Source: Chryseobacterium sp. 52 (GTDB taxonomy: Bacteria; Bacteroidota; Bacteroidia; Flavobacteriales; Weeksellaceae). From it: DNA of 64,000 nucleotides. Where the stretch lies: assembly GCF_002754245.1 (NCBI RefSeq), contig NZ_PEEX01000001.1:2894001-2958000 (forward strand), read 5' to 3'. This document shows, one piece after another, positions 17,255 through 25,702 of the stretch. Position numbers and translations under genes: made by a program. Below the pieces are notes generated by a model. The model made no database searches. It was not told the origin of the DNA and saw nothing but the letters and a program-made list of their open reading frames with translations. The stretch's first letter is position 1. Each line of letters starts with the position of its first letter.

Positions 17255-17629
17255 ATGAACATTTTTGTTTCAAACATCAATTACGCAACTAAAGAGTATG
17301 AGTTGCACGATCTATTCGCAGAATTTGGTGATGTATCATCAGCTAAAATCGTTACAGACAGAGAAACTGGCCGTTCAAGAGGTTTCGGTTTTGTAGAAAT
17401 GGGAGATGAAGAAGGAAAACAAGCTATCGAAGCTCTTAACCAGAAAGAATTCAACGGAAAAGAGTTGAATGTATCTGAAGCTAAGCCAAGAGAAGAAAAG
17501 CCAAGAAGAAGCTTTGACAACAACAGAGGAGGTGGTTACGGAGGAAACAACAATAGAAGCGGTGGCGGTGGCTACGGCGGCGGTGGAAACAGTCGTGGTG
17601 GTAACGGTGGCGGTGGAAATCGTTGGTAA
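17255..17629 (+). CDS. RRM-domain RNA-binding protein with Gly/Arg-rich tail
   Basis: A 124-residue single-stranded-nucleic-acid-binding protein. The RRM spans residues 1-80, with RNP2 IFVSNI (3-8) and RNP1 RGFGFVEM (42-49). A disordered tail (about 85-124) has RGGG, YGG and GGGG repeats ending in NRW. It resembles the Rbp proteins of cyanobacteria and Bacteroidota, which act as RNA chaperones or post-transcriptional regulators in the cytoplasm. High expression is suggested by the consistent codon choice and two terminators behind it. No neighbours are functionally linked. Confidence 0.92.
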   Translation: MNIFVSNINYATKEYELHDLFAEFGDVSSAKIVTDRETGRSRGFGFVEMGDEEGKQAIEALNQKEFNGKELNVSEAKPREEKPRRSFDNNRGGGYGGNNNRSGGGGYGGGGNSRGGNGGGGNRW

Positions 17630-17638
17630 AAATATAAG

Positions 17639-17661
17639 GCGGCTTTTTAGCCGCTTTTTTT
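17639..17661 (+). terminator. first rho-independent terminator of the RRM gene
   Basis: GCGGCT (17639-17644) pairs with AGCCGC (17649-17654) over a TTTT loop, followed by seven T. Confidence 0.9.
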
Positions 17662-17671
17662 ATATACTATT

Positions 17672-17730
17672 TATCCCTTTCTGATATGAATTTGGTTTTC
17701 CGGTTCATATCAGAAAGGGATATTTTTTTT
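17672..17730 (+). terminator. second, long-stem hairpin with T tract downstream of the RRM gene
   Basis: Perfect 19-base arms TATCCCTTTCTGATATGAA (17672-17690) and its complement (17704-17722) flank a 13-base loop. Eight T follow. It starts about 10 bases after the first terminator. It may be a back-up terminator or the end of a separate small RNA. Confidence 0.75.
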
Positions 17731-18060
17731 AACATTGAACTTATACAATATTTAATACATTAAAAAGATCGAAAGCCGGGATCTAAAACATAGAAGTAAG
17801 TGCCATCTGGACTTATTTTATTCCTGCTTTGAAGATTAAAACAGTTAAATAATATATTAATATTAAATAGAAGGTGACTTTATTGTGCAGACTACATAGT
17901 GTATATTAATCAGTAAACACAAATCCTTTCTTATATCCTTTTCACATGATGCAGATTGTATTGAATGGAAGAAAGAATATCCTTATAATAAGGTTATGGA
18001 ATATTCTGTACCCTTTCCGGATATTTCTGGGATCTCGTTTTCAGTGTTTCTGTATGTTGC
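17731..18060. other. intergenic region without a supported gene
   Basis: About 330 bases, AT-rich. A frame open from 17900 to 18064 on the plus strand (55 codons) has protein-like composition (DCIEWKKEYPYNKV, VPFPDISG) but no upstream start codon. It may be the 3' end of a decayed gene. A palindrome CCTTATAATAAGG is present near 17980. Nothing else is supported. Confidence 0.35.
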
Positions 18061-18552
18061 TTAGTCTTTTTTCTTTTTCTTCTTTTTGTCTTTATCCTTG
18101 TCCTTTTCTTTTGCTTTGACTTTTTTTACTTTTTTAGGATTTAAAATCTCTTCTGCATACTCAAATTTTGGTTCTTCAACTTTTGCAGGTATAATTTCAA
18201 TTTTAAGGTCGAAATAATTTTTCAGGTCTTCCTGGGATATTAAATTTTCGTTAAATAAAAACTCAAGAATCTCTTTTCCTGAATCATTGAAAAAATGGTG
18301 GGTAAGCTCTTTCAGTAGAAATTTTCTGTACTCTTCCAAAGGAACAATCACTGTATATTTGAAAATTCTTCCCTCTTTTTGAGTCGTGATATAGCCTTTT
18401 TCTACCAGTATTTTCAGGTAGGTAGAGACTGTATTCTGATGTGGCTTCGGTTCAGGATGCTGCTCCATGATGTCTTTAAGATAGAAAGATTCAAGCTTCC
18501 AAAACAGCTTCATAAAATTCTCCTCAGCAGCGGTAAGATGATTTATTTTCAT
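18061..18552 (-). CDS. BlaI/MecI/CopY family transcriptional regulator with Lys-rich tail
   Basis: A 163-residue regulator. The winged helix lies at about residues 5-80 (LTAAEENFMKLFWKLESFYLKDIM, QNTVSTYLKILVEKGYITTQKEGRIFKYT) and is typical of BlaI/CopY repressors. A helical dimerisation part follows. The last 25 residues are almost only Lys, Asp and Glu, ending in a poly-Lys run. The usual partner, a BlaR1-type M56 membrane sensor protease, is not adjacent; instead the gene follows a PAP2-like membrane protein by 9 bases. The target is unknown. The charged tail may bind nucleic acid non-specifically, which is an inference. Confidence 0.88.
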   Translation of the reverse strand: MKINHLTAAEENFMKLFWKLESFYLKDIMEQHPEPKPHQNTVSTYLKILVEKGYITTQKEGRIFKYTVIVPLEEYRKFLLKELTHHFFNDSGKEILEFLFNENLISQEDLKNYFDLKIEIIPAKVEEPKFEYAEEILNPKKVKKVKAKEKDKDKDKKKKKKKD

Positions 18553-18561
18553 AGAATGTTC

Positions 18562-19164
18562 TTAATGTTGAAATTGTATATTGCAATAAAGATAAATAAA
18601 AGATACCACAAATGCTATTCCTGCACCCATAAATACTTCCTTTACCGTATGTCTTTTTAAAATAATTCTTGTAATTCCCACTAAAACAGCAATGCCCAGC
18701 CATACCAATCCTGCTTTCCAGTTAAGCGTGAAAAATAAGGCTGCTACAAAGACATTAAAGGCCGTATGCATCGAGCTTTTAATGAAAAGATTACTGATCT
18801 GCATGGTGAAAATCAAGATCAGGATAAAAAGCATAACCAGATCTACATATCCGTTTCTGAAATAATTGAAAATAAGATAAGTAGCCACACATGCCGCAAT
18901 AAATATATACAGCGTTTTCCTTTGAACACGGTCTGAAACATCCATATTTGTATATCTTCCTGTCTTTACATTCCATACCAGCCAGATCACAACAGGGACA
19001 ATAATCATTAATAATATAGGAACGAAATACAGAATAGATTCTTTCAATGAGTATTCTCTTACACTCATATAAATGAAAAAAATAAATAAAGAAACAAGTG
19101 GATTGAAAAAATCTGAAATAATTTTTGAGATTTTATGTAGCAGTAAAGGCTGTTTTTCTTCCAT
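18562..19164 (-). CDS. PAP2-like membrane phosphatase family protein
   Basis: A 200-residue inner-membrane protein with about six hydrophobic segments. SSMHTAFN and RIILKRHTVKEVFMGAGIAF are placed like the second and third PAP2 signature blocks (S-x-H and R-x5-H-x3-D/E). The first block (K-x6-RP) is not obvious, so activity may be altered. Family members dephosphorylate lipid phosphates such as undecaprenyl pyrophosphate or phosphatidylglycerol phosphate. It is the first gene of a pair with the BlaI-type regulator. Confidence 0.7.
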   Translation of the reverse strand: MEEKQPLLLHKISKIISDFFNPLVSLFIFFIYMSVREYSLKESILYFVPILLMIIVPVVIWLVWNVKTGRYTNMDVSDRVQRKTLYIFIAACVATYLIFNYFRNGYVDLVMLFILILIFTMQISNLFIKSSMHTAFNVFVAALFFTLNWKAGLVWLGIAVLVGITRIILKRHTVKEVFMGAGIAFVVSFIYLYCNIQFQH

Positions 19165-19180
19165 GTTTAAGTTTAAAATT

Positions 19181-19209
19181 CAAATATAACACTATAAGCA
19201 AAAAAACAA
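19181..19209 (-). promoter_or_regulatory. candidate promoter of the PAP2/BlaI pair
   Basis: On the minus strand TATATTTG (19181-19188) is an exact TAnnTTTG match, with TTG (19207-19209) 18 bases upstream. It faces away from the pdhA promoter in the same 124-base divergent region. Confidence 0.45.
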
Positions 19210-19244
19210 TTAGTATGTATACGATAAAAACAAAGTTTTTTTTA

Positions 19245-19252
19245 TAATTTTG
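19245..19252 (+). promoter_or_regulatory. candidate -7 element of the pyruvate dehydrogenase genes
   Basis: TAATTTTG is an exact TAnnTTTG match 37 bases before the pdhA ATG. No clear -33 TTTG was found at the expected distance. Confidence 0.45.
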
Positions 19253-19288
19253 CTCAAATATTCATCATAAAAAAGCAAGAGCTAGCAC

Positions 19289-20290
19289 ATGAAAGAATTT
19301 TCTAAAGAGGTATACCTTAAGTGGTATGAAGATATGACTATGTGGAGAAGGTTTGAAGACAAATGCCGTTCTCTTTATCTAAAACAAAAGATCAGAGGTT
19401 TTTTACATTTGTATAACGGTCAGGAAGCTATCCCTGCCGGCTTCACGCATGCAATGGATTTAACGAAGGACAGTATGATTACGGCTTACAGATGCCACAT
19501 CCATCCAATGGCGATGGGAGTAGATCCTAAGAGAATCATGGCTGAACTTTGCGGTAAAGCTACCGGGACGTCAGGAGGTATGGGTGGTTCTATGCACATT
19601 TTCAGCAAAGAGCACCGTTTCTATGGCGGACATGGTATTGTAGGCGGACAGATTCCTTTGGGAGCTGGAATTGCTTTTGCAGATAAGTATTATGACAGAA
19701 AAGCGGTAAACATCTGCTTCTTCGGAGACGGAGCAGCAAGACAGGGATCGCTTCATGAAACTTTCAATATGGCGATGAACTGGAAACTTCCTGTAGTATT
19801 TGTAGTAGAAAACAACCAGTACGCAATGGGAACTTCTGTAAAAAGAACAGCCAACCACGAAGATATCTATAAATTAGGGCTAGGATATGAGATGCCTTGC
19901 CTTGCCGTAGATGCAATGGATCCTGAGAAAGTAGCTGAAGCAGCATACGAAGCGATAGAAAGAGCAAGAAGAGGAGACGGACCTACTTTCATTGAAGCAA
20001 GAACTTACCGTTACAGAGGACACTCTATGTCTGATGCTGAACCTTACAGAAGCAAGGAAGAAGTAGCAATTCATAAGAATGATGATCCTATGGAATTGGT
20101 AAAACACAGAATTTTGGAAAACGGATGGGCTACAGAAGCAGAATTGGAAGCTGTAGACAACAAATCAAGAGACTTTGTGGATGAGTGTATCGAATTCATG
20201 GAAAACTCTCCATACCCGGATGTTGATAAAATCTATGAGTATGTGTATGCCCAGGAAAATTATCCGTTCTTAGATAAATTAGAAAACTAA
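19289..20290 (+). CDS. pdhA: pyruvate dehydrogenase E1 component subunit alpha
   Basis: A 333-residue thiamine-diphosphate-dependent E1 alpha subunit. The ThDP motif starts at GDGAARQG (146-153) and ends at VVENNQYAMGTS (about 172-183). The phosphorylation-loop-equivalent YRYRGHSMSDAEPYRS is also present. With E1 beta it decarboxylates pyruvate and acetylates the lipoyl group of E2 in the cytoplasm. E2 follows in the same direction after 95 bases. E1 beta and E3 are not in the window, so the complex is encoded at more than one locus. Confidence 0.95.
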   Translation: MKEFSKEVYLKWYEDMTMWRRFEDKCRSLYLKQKIRGFLHLYNGQEAIPAGFTHAMDLTKDSMITAYRCHIHPMAMGVDPKRIMAELCGKATGTSGGMGGSMHIFSKEHRFYGGHGIVGGQIPLGAGIAFADKYYDRKAVNICFFGDGAARQGSLHETFNMAMNWKLPVVFVVENNQYAMGTSVKRTANHEDIYKLGLGYEMPCLAVDAMDPEKVAEAAYEAIERARRGDGPTFIEARTYRYRGHSMSDAEPYRSKEEVAIHKNDDPMELVKHRILENGWATEAELEAVDNKSRDFVDECIEFMENSPYPDVDKIYEYVYAQENYPFLDKLEN

Positions 20291-20313
20291 AATAATTTGC
20301 TGATTAGATGATA

Positions 20314-20359
20314 GATGATGTGTCAATTCAATGTTCACTGTTCTTATCATCACATCATC
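20314..20359 (+). repeat. intercistronic inverted repeat between pdhA and the E2 gene
   Basis: GATGATGTG (20314-20322) and CACATCATC (20351-20359) are complementary over a 28-base loop, in a stretch rich in ATC/GAT. No T tract follows, so read-through is expected. It could set E1 to E2 stoichiometry or RNA stability. Confidence 0.35.
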
Positions 20360-20385
20360 ACATTAACAAATTAATACAATAAATT

Positions 20386-21984
20386 ATGGCAGAAGTAATT
20401 ACGATGCCCCGCCTTTCCGACACTATGACGGAAGGTAAAGTGGCGAAATGGCATAAAAACGTAGGAGACAAAGTAAAAGAAGGAGATATTTTAGCCGAAA
20501 TTGAAACAGATAAAGCTGTTCAGGATTTCGAATCTGAAATAAACGGAACTCTTTTATACATTGGTGTAGAAGAAGGCGCTGCTGCTGCTGTAGACTCTGT
20601 GTTAGCGATTATTGGTAATGAAGGAGAAGATATCTCAGGATTAACCGGTGGAGCTGCTGCTGCAGGGGGTTCTGAAGAAAAAAAATTTGAAGAAGAATCG
20701 AAAACAGAAAACAACACTGCAAGTACTGAGCAGGCTTCTGCAGAAGTTCCTGCAGGGGTAGAAATTATTACAATGCCAAGACTTTCTGATACAATGACAG
20801 AAGGTAAAGTTGCAAAATGGCATAAAAATGTAGGTGATACAGTAAAAGAAGGAGATCTTCTTGCTGAGATCGAAACCGATAAAGCCGTTCAGGATTTTGA
20901 ATCTGAATTCAACGGAGTGCTATTGAAGCAGGGTGTAGAAGAAGGTGGTGCTGCTCCGGTAGATTCAGTATTGGCGATGATCGGTCCTGAAGGAACAGAT
21001 GTATCTGCAGTAGGGGCTCCAAAAGCAGCTGCTCAGGTTGCTGAAAAACCTGCTGAACAAAAACCTGAGGCTAAAGCAGAAGCAGCTCCGGCTGTAAGCT
21101 CTTCATCTTCAGACAGAATAGCAATCTCTCCATTAGCTAAAAAAATGGCTCAGGACAAAGGGGTTGATATTCACAGTGTGAATGGTTCAGGTGAAAACGG
21201 AAGAATCGTTAAAAAAGATATTGAAAACTATAAGCCTTCTCAAGTTGCTCAGGCAGCTGTTGCTGCTCCGGCAGCAGCCCAAGTTGCATTAAGCTTTGTT
21301 CAGGGTGAAGATACAGAAACACCAAACTCTCAGGTAAGAAATATTATTGCAAAACGTCTTGCTGAAAGTAAATTCTCTGCTCCTCATTATTACCTGATGG
21401 TGGAGATCAATATGGATAAAGCGATTGAAGCCAGAAAAGAAATCAATTCTTTACCGGATACTAAAATCTCTTTCAACGATATGATTATTAAAGCGACTGC
21501 TATTGCTTTAAGAAAACATCCACAGGTGAATTCAAGCTGGGCAGGAGACAAAGTAATCCACAGAGGAAATATCAACGTGGGTGTAGCAGTAGCTATTCCT
21601 GACGGATTAGTGGTTCCTGTACTTAAAAATACAGATCAGATGAACTACACTCAGATTTCTGCAGCGGTAAAAGATATGGCTTCAAGGGCTAAAAGTAAAG
21701 GTCTTAAAGCAAACGAAATGGAAGGTTCTACATTCTCAGTTTCAAACCTGGGTATGTTCGGAATTGAAACATTTACAAGTATCATTAACCAGCCGAACTC
21801 TGCAATCCTTTCAGTAGGAGCAATCATTGAAAAACCGATTGTAAAAGACGGTCAGATTGTAGTAGGAAATATCATGAAGCTTTCATTGGCATGTGACCAC
21901 AGAGTGGTAGACGGTGCTACCGGAGCTCAGTTCTTACAGACTCTAAGAACATATCTGGAAAGTCCTTTAACGTTGTTACTGTAA
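20386..21984 (+). CDS. pyruvate dehydrogenase complex dihydrolipoamide acetyltransferase (E2)
   Basis: A 532-residue E2 subunit. Two lipoyl domains (about 3-78 and 126-200) are nearly identical around MPRLSDTMTEGKVAKWH, with lipoyl-lysines Lys43 and Lys166 in ETDKAV. Ala/Pro/Glu-rich linkers separate them. A peripheral-subunit-binding domain (about 243-280, ISPLAKKMAQDKGVDIHSV) comes next, then the catalytic domain (about 310-532) with DHRVVDG (His505 and Asp509). It transfers acetyl from lipoamide to CoA. It is expected to be co-transcribed with pdhA; a terminator follows. Confidence 0.95.
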   Translation: MAEVITMPRLSDTMTEGKVAKWHKNVGDKVKEGDILAEIETDKAVQDFESEINGTLLYIGVEEGAAAAVDSVLAIIGNEGEDISGLTGGAAAAGGSEEKKFEEESKTENNTASTEQASAEVPAGVEIITMPRLSDTMTEGKVAKWHKNVGDTVKEGDLLAEIETDKAVQDFESEFNGVLLKQGVEEGGAAPVDSVLAMIGPEGTDVSAVGAPKAAAQVAEKPAEQKPEAKAEAAPAVSSSSSDRIAISPLAKKMAQDKGVDIHSVNGSGENGRIVKKDIENYKPSQVAQAAVAAPAAAQVALSFVQGEDTETPNSQVRNIIAKRLAESKFSAPHYYLMVEINMDKAIEARKEINSLPDTKISFNDMIIKATAIALRKHPQVNSSWAGDKVIHRGNINVGVAVAIPDGLVVPVLKNTDQMNYTQISAAVKDMASRAKSKGLKANEMEGSTFSVSNLGMFGIETFTSIINQPNSAILSVGAIIEKPIVKDGQIVVGNIMKLSLACDHRVVDGATGAQFLQTLRTYLESPLTLLL

Positions 21985-22007
21985 CTGTCCGGATTTTAAA
22001 ATAGTAA

Positions 22008-22034
22008 AAACCTCTCATTTCGAGAGGTTTTTTT
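22008..22034 (+). terminator. terminator of the pdhA-E2 transcript
   Basis: AAACCTCTC (22008-22016) pairs with GAGAGGTTT (22022-22030) over a 5-base loop, followed by T. Confidence 0.9.
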
Positions 22035-22141
22035 TGTGACTTAATAAGCAGAATGTATTGGGATTATATGATAGAAACTTTAACTTTTATAAATAAAAAG
22101 CTATATTAGATTAGGTATAAAAATAGAAAACAAAAAAATCA

Positions 22142-22630
22142 ATGAAAAAAATATTTCTGGTGTTATCGTTTCTGGTACATGTGATTGGATTCGGTCAGGG
22201 AATTCGGGAAAACCAGCCTGTTCCAAAATTCTCAGTTAAAAATGAAAAAGGAACTTTAAAATCATCAGATTTAAAAGGAAAAGTCGTTCTGATCAATTTT
22301 TTTGCTACATGGTGTGGTCCGTGTCTCAAAGAATTACCTCATTTACAAAAAGAAGTATGGGAAAAATACAAAGACAATAAAAAGTTTTCTCTGTTGGTAA
22401 TAGGCAGAGAGCATTCACAAAATGAATTGATAGAATTCAAGGCCAGGAAAGGTTTCGACTTACCTTTTTATCCGGACAAAGACAGGTCTGTATATTCTCT
22501 TTTCGCAAAAGAATCTATCCCAAGAAATTATATAGTAGATGCAAAAGGCAATGTGGTATATTCATCAATGGGCTTTAATGAAGAAGAATTCAAAAGGATG
22601 GTTGAGAAAATTGATGAATTGTTGAAATAA
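22142..22630 (+). CDS. TlpA-like thioredoxin family protein, secreted
   Basis: A 162-residue periplasmic thiol-disulfide oxidoreductase. A signal peptide covers about 1-19 (ends GFGQ). The thioredoxin fold carries the redox motif WCGPC (Cys58 and Cys61) in LINFFATWCGPCLKELPHL. The cis-Pro region SIPRNYIVDAKGNVV completes it. Members reduce or resolve disulfides in the periplasm, for example during cytochrome c maturation or peroxide defence; no such partner is adjacent. Length fits the family. Confidence 0.9.
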   Translation: MKKIFLVLSFLVHVIGFGQGIRENQPVPKFSVKNEKGTLKSSDLKGKVVLINFFATWCGPCLKELPHLQKEVWEKYKDNKKFSLLVIGREHSQNELIEFKARKGFDLPFYPDKDRSVYSLFAKESIPRNYIVDAKGNVVYSSMGFNEEEFKRMVEKIDELLK

Positions 22631-22704
22631 TTAGCAGGATAGTGTGATCACAATTCAGCTTAAAATATCATTTATTTCATATCTGAATTTCAAAATCAAA
22701 TTAC

Positions 22705-22712
22705 TATTTTTG
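22705..22712 (+). promoter_or_regulatory. candidate -7 element of the ABC ATPase gene
   Basis: TATTTTTG is an exact TAnnTTTG match ending 4 bases before the ATG at 22717, suggesting a near-leaderless transcript. Confidence 0.4.
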
Positions 22713-22716
22713 AATC

Positions 22717-23385
22717 ATGATTAAAGCAAGTAATATCCATAAGTCTTATGGGAATTTAGAAGTACTGAAAGGTGTTGATATTCATATTAAAACAGGTGAG
22801 GTTGTTTCTATTGTAGGCGAATCGGGAGCAGGAAAATCTACATTGCTTCAGATTTTAGGAACCCTGGATCATCCAAGCAATTCCAATAAATACAATACAG
22901 AAATTAGTATTGCGGGGGAGTCGTTTATTAATATGAACGACAAGCAGCTTTCCAAATTCAGAAACCATAATATTGGTTTTGTATTTCAGTTTCACCAGCT
23001 TCTTCCGGAATTTACGGCTTTAGAAAATGTGTTGCTCCCAACAAAAATAGGAGGAGCCAATGAAAAAGAGGCTTTAGATAAAGCATATGCATTATTTGAA
23101 GATTTGAAAATAGAGCAGAGGTTGAACCATAAACCCAACCAGTTATCCGGAGGAGAAGCGCAGAGGGTAGCTGTAGCAAGAGCTTTGATCAATTCCCCCA
23201 AAATTATTTTTGCTGACGAACCCACTGGAAACCTGGATTCAAAGAATGCAGATGATCTTCACAGATTGTTTTTTGACCTGAGAGACAAATACAATCAGAC
23301 TTTTGTCATTGTAACGCATAACCCGAATCTTGCCGAAATCACAGACCGAAAACTGGTCATGAAAGATGGAATGATCATCGAATAA
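22717..23385 (+). CDS. ABC transporter ATP-binding protein, LolD/MacB type
   Basis: A 222-residue ATPase subunit. Walker A is GESGAGKST (34-42), the Q-loop is [17 protein letters not shown], the signature is LSGGE (143-147), Walker B is IIFADE (163-168) and the H-loop is VTHNP. The [13 protein letters not shown] context and the length are typical of LolD, which powers lipoprotein release with LolC/E. No permease gene is adjacent, so the partner is encoded elsewhere; a MacB or FtsE-like role cannot be excluded. The next gene starts 16 bases on. Confidence 0.9.
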   Translation: MIKASNIHKSYGNLEVLKGVDIHIKTGEVVSIVGESGAGKSTLLQILGTLDHPSNSNKYNTEISIAGESFINMNDKQLSKFRNHNIGFVFQFHQLLPEFTALENVLLPTKIGGANEKEALDKAYALFEDLKIEQRLNHKPNQLSGGEAQRVAVARALINSPKIIFADEPTGNLDSKNADDLHRLFFDLRDKYNQTFVIVTHNPNLAEITDRKLVMKDGMIIE

Positions 23386-23401
23386 AATCCTTTTACCCTT
23401 C

Positions 23402-23980
23402 ATGAAAAAGTTTATTTTCCTGTTTCTTTTTATCATTTCCTGTTCCAAAGCGGAGTCTCAGGAAAATGCTGCTTCCGAAATTCTTCCGGCAGCAAAGATT
23501 TTGGAAATTAAAAACTTTGTAAAAGGGAAAAATTACAATCAGGATATTGCTGTTTTTATCAACTTTAAAACCTATTCCGGAAAGTATCGCTATTTTGTTT
23601 ATGATCTGAAAAATAATAAAATATTGCAGAAGGCCGTGGTTTCTCATGGTTCAGGCTCGGTTATCAAGAATTCAGATGTTCTGAAATTCAGTAATACAGA
23701 AGGATCCTATCAGTCGTCACTCGGGAAGTACGAAATTCTGAATAGTTACAATGGAAAATTCGGAAAAGCTTACAGGCTGAACGGGCTGGATGCAGGTAAC
23801 AGCAATGCCATGCAACGGGCAATAGTATTGCATTCTTTAGGGTGTGTCCAGGATGATGAATCTCCGAATCCTGCCTGTTTAAGTTTAGGCTGTCCAATGC
23901 TTTCTGCAAATGCATTGAGTGAGACGGCAAAATATCTTGACCAATCAAAAAAAACGGTAATATTGTATGCATTTTACTAA
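23402..23980 (+). CDS. murein L,D-transpeptidase catalytic domain (YkuD_2-type) lipoprotein
   Basis: A 192-residue protein with a short hydrophobic N-terminus and lipobox-like IISC (Cys14), so probably lipid-anchored. The catalytic end has AIVLHSLGCV (His144) and SLGCPML (Cys164), the His/Cys arrangement of YkuD-type L,D-transpeptidases in the YkuD_2 variant. It would cross-link or trim peptidoglycan stem peptides in the periplasm. It follows the LolD-like ATPase by 16 bases, consistent with a shared transcript and an envelope theme. Confidence 0.88.
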   Translation: MKKFIFLFLFIISCSKAESQENAASEILPAAKILEIKNFVKGKNYNQDIAVFINFKTYSGKYRYFVYDLKNNKILQKAVVSHGSGSVIKNSDVLKFSNTEGSYQSSLGKYEILNSYNGKFGKAYRLNGLDAGNSNAMQRAIVLHSLGCVQDDESPNPACLSLGCPMLSANALSETAKYLDQSKKTVILYAFY

Positions 23981-24025
23981 ATTTACACCTCATCAGGGAT
24001 AGCCCACCACTTATAACACACACAA

Positions 24026-24703
24026 ATGACCATAAAATTCCTTGCTGAAGACGACAGGCCCAGAGAAAAATTTTTGCTGAAAGGCAAGAATTCGCTTTCT
24101 GATTCTGAACTTCTGGCTATTATTATGGGAAGCGGAAGCAGAGATGAAAGTGCATTAGAACTGTCAAGAAATATCTTGGCATCAGTAAATAACAGTTGGC
24201 ACCAACTAAGTTTACTTTCCAACAAAGACCTCATGAAATTTAAGGGAATCGGGGAAGTAAAAGCCGTTTCCATAATTGCTGCACTGGAGATTGGAAAAAG
24301 AAGAGCAGCTCAGGAGATACCGGAAAAGGTTATTATTTCAAACAGTAATGATGCCTATTCTATTCTTAAAAACCGATTGTCAGATTTAAGGACTGAAGAA
24401 TTTTGGGCCATATTTCTGAATCAGAGTAATAAGGTGGTTCATGTTTCACAGCTGACGCAGGGTGGGATAAGCCAGTCAATTGTGGATGTCAGAGTTTTAT
24501 TTAAGACTGCTTTGGATCATTTTTCAACAGGAATTATTATTGCCCACAATCACCCGTCAGGAAGTCTGAAGCCAAGTAAAGAAGACATCAGCATTACACA
24601 GAAAATAAAAGAAGCCGGAAAAACATTAAGTATTCAGCTCTTAGACCATATTATTATTACACAGAATACCTATTTTAGTTTCTCAGATGAAGGATTGTTA
24701 TGA
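24026..24703 (+). CDS. radC: RadC family JAMM-domain protein
   Basis: A 225-residue full-length RadC. An N-terminal helix-hairpin-helix region (about 25-90, LMKFKGIGEVKAVSIIAALEIGKR) precedes the JAB1/MPN+ metalloprotease-like domain. Its zinc motif is HNHPSG with ligands His174, His176 and Asp187. Once called a DNA repair protein; its real function remains unsettled. The end overlaps the start of the next gene by 4 bases (ATGA), implying translational coupling. Confidence 0.95.
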   Translation: MTIKFLAEDDRPREKFLLKGKNSLSDSELLAIIMGSGSRDESALELSRNILASVNNSWHQLSLLSNKDLMKFKGIGEVKAVSIIAALEIGKRRAAQEIPEKVIISNSNDAYSILKNRLSDLRTEEFWAIFLNQSNKVVHVSQLTQGGISQSIVDVRVLFKTALDHFSTGIIIAHNHPSGSLKPSKEDISITQKIKEAGKTLSIQLLDHIIITQNTYFSFSDEGLL

Positions 24704-25611
24704 TTAGAAGATTGAAATATAACGAGATAGATTTTAAAAAATATGCTGACTGTCTGGAAAAGTCAGAACAGAGAAAATATTCAGCATCAAAAACATTCTT
24801 AGATGTTACGGCCAATAAACAATGGGAAGCCCTGGTTTATAATGATTATGAAGCGGTGATGCCTGTTCCTTATATTTTCAAAAAAGGGGTCAAAATTGTA
24901 CATAATCCATTGATTTGCCAGCAGCTTGGGGTATTTTCGGCTAAAGATGATAAGAAGATCAACGAAAAGTTTCTGTATTTTCTGGAGAAAAACTATCTGA
25001 CAAGAGCTTATTATTTTAATGAAACCAATAGCTTCGATTCAAAATTAAAAACAAAAAAGAATTTTCTTCTATATCCTGACGCTTATGCTAATGTTTTTAC
25101 TAAATACTCGCCCAAAAGGAAAAGGAAATTACGGCTTGATGATGAAGTAACTGAAAATTCAGAGCTCAAAGAAGTAAGTTATCAAGAAGCAGAAATTTTC
25201 ATGAAAAATCATGTAGTAGGGTTGGATAAAGAAAATGATGCGGGTACTTTGCTGAAAACTTTTGAAACTTTTCATTTATCAAAACATTTGAAATTTTTAG
25301 CTTTCTATTATCATTATGAGATCACCAATATGATTGCTGTTTATTCAGACTATGATACTATTGCCCTGCTCGGAAACTTTAATGATAAAAAATACATTAA
25401 AATGGCTGGAGCATCCACACTTATTGATCATGTAATCAAAGAAAATATAGAGAATTGTATTTTTGATTTTGAAGGAGGTAATCTTCCAAGTATTGAGGAG
25501 TTTTTCAGAGGATTTAGACCAGAACCAAAACATTATGCAGTGATAGAAAACTCAAAAAAGACATTGATCAAGAATTTTGCCAGATTCCTTATGAGAGGTA
25601 AATTTTCTTAA
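24700..25611 (+). CDS. GNAT/FemAB-like protein of unknown function, coupled to radC
   Basis: A 303-residue cytoplasmic protein that I can place only loosely. The first half has ANKQWEALVYNDYEAVMPVPYIFKKG, and the second half has FLAFYYHYEITNMIAVYSDYDTIALLGNF and IENCIFDFEGGNLPSIEEFFRGFRPEP. Duplicated acyltransferase-like (GNAT/FemAB) architecture of this kind occurs in many Bacteroidota proteins of unknown role. It overlaps radC by 4 bases and must be co-expressed with it. The enzyme activity is inferred, not shown. Confidence 0.7.
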   Translation: MIRRLKYNEIDFKKYADCLEKSEQRKYSASKTFLDVTANKQWEALVYNDYEAVMPVPYIFKKGVKIVHNPLICQQLGVFSAKDDKKINEKFLYFLEKNYLTRAYYFNETNSFDSKLKTKKNFLLYPDAYANVFTKYSPKRKRKLRLDDEVTENSELKEVSYQEAEIFMKNHVVGLDKENDAGTLLKTFETFHLSKHLKFLAFYYHYEITNMIAVYSDYDTIALLGNFNDKKYIKMAGASTLIDHVIKENIENCIFDFEGGNLPSIEEFFRGFRPEPKHYAVIENSKKTLIKNFARFLMRGKFS

Positions 25612-25702
25612 GATTAATATCATGTATATTTCATTATTTAGAATGAATTTAATTAAATATTATTCCATACCTTTATAAAGTACTTACACTAACAATTCAG
25701 CT

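Noticed and set aside
17900..18064. 55-codon plus-strand frame with protein-like composition before the BlaI-type gene
   Set aside because: Preceded by a stop codon with no start until an internal ATG near the end; may be a gene relic but too weak to annotate as a gene.
20386..20985. Repeated DNA within the E2 gene
   Set aside because: The two near-identical stretches encode two lipoyl domains, normal for E2 subunits, and are not mobile repeats.
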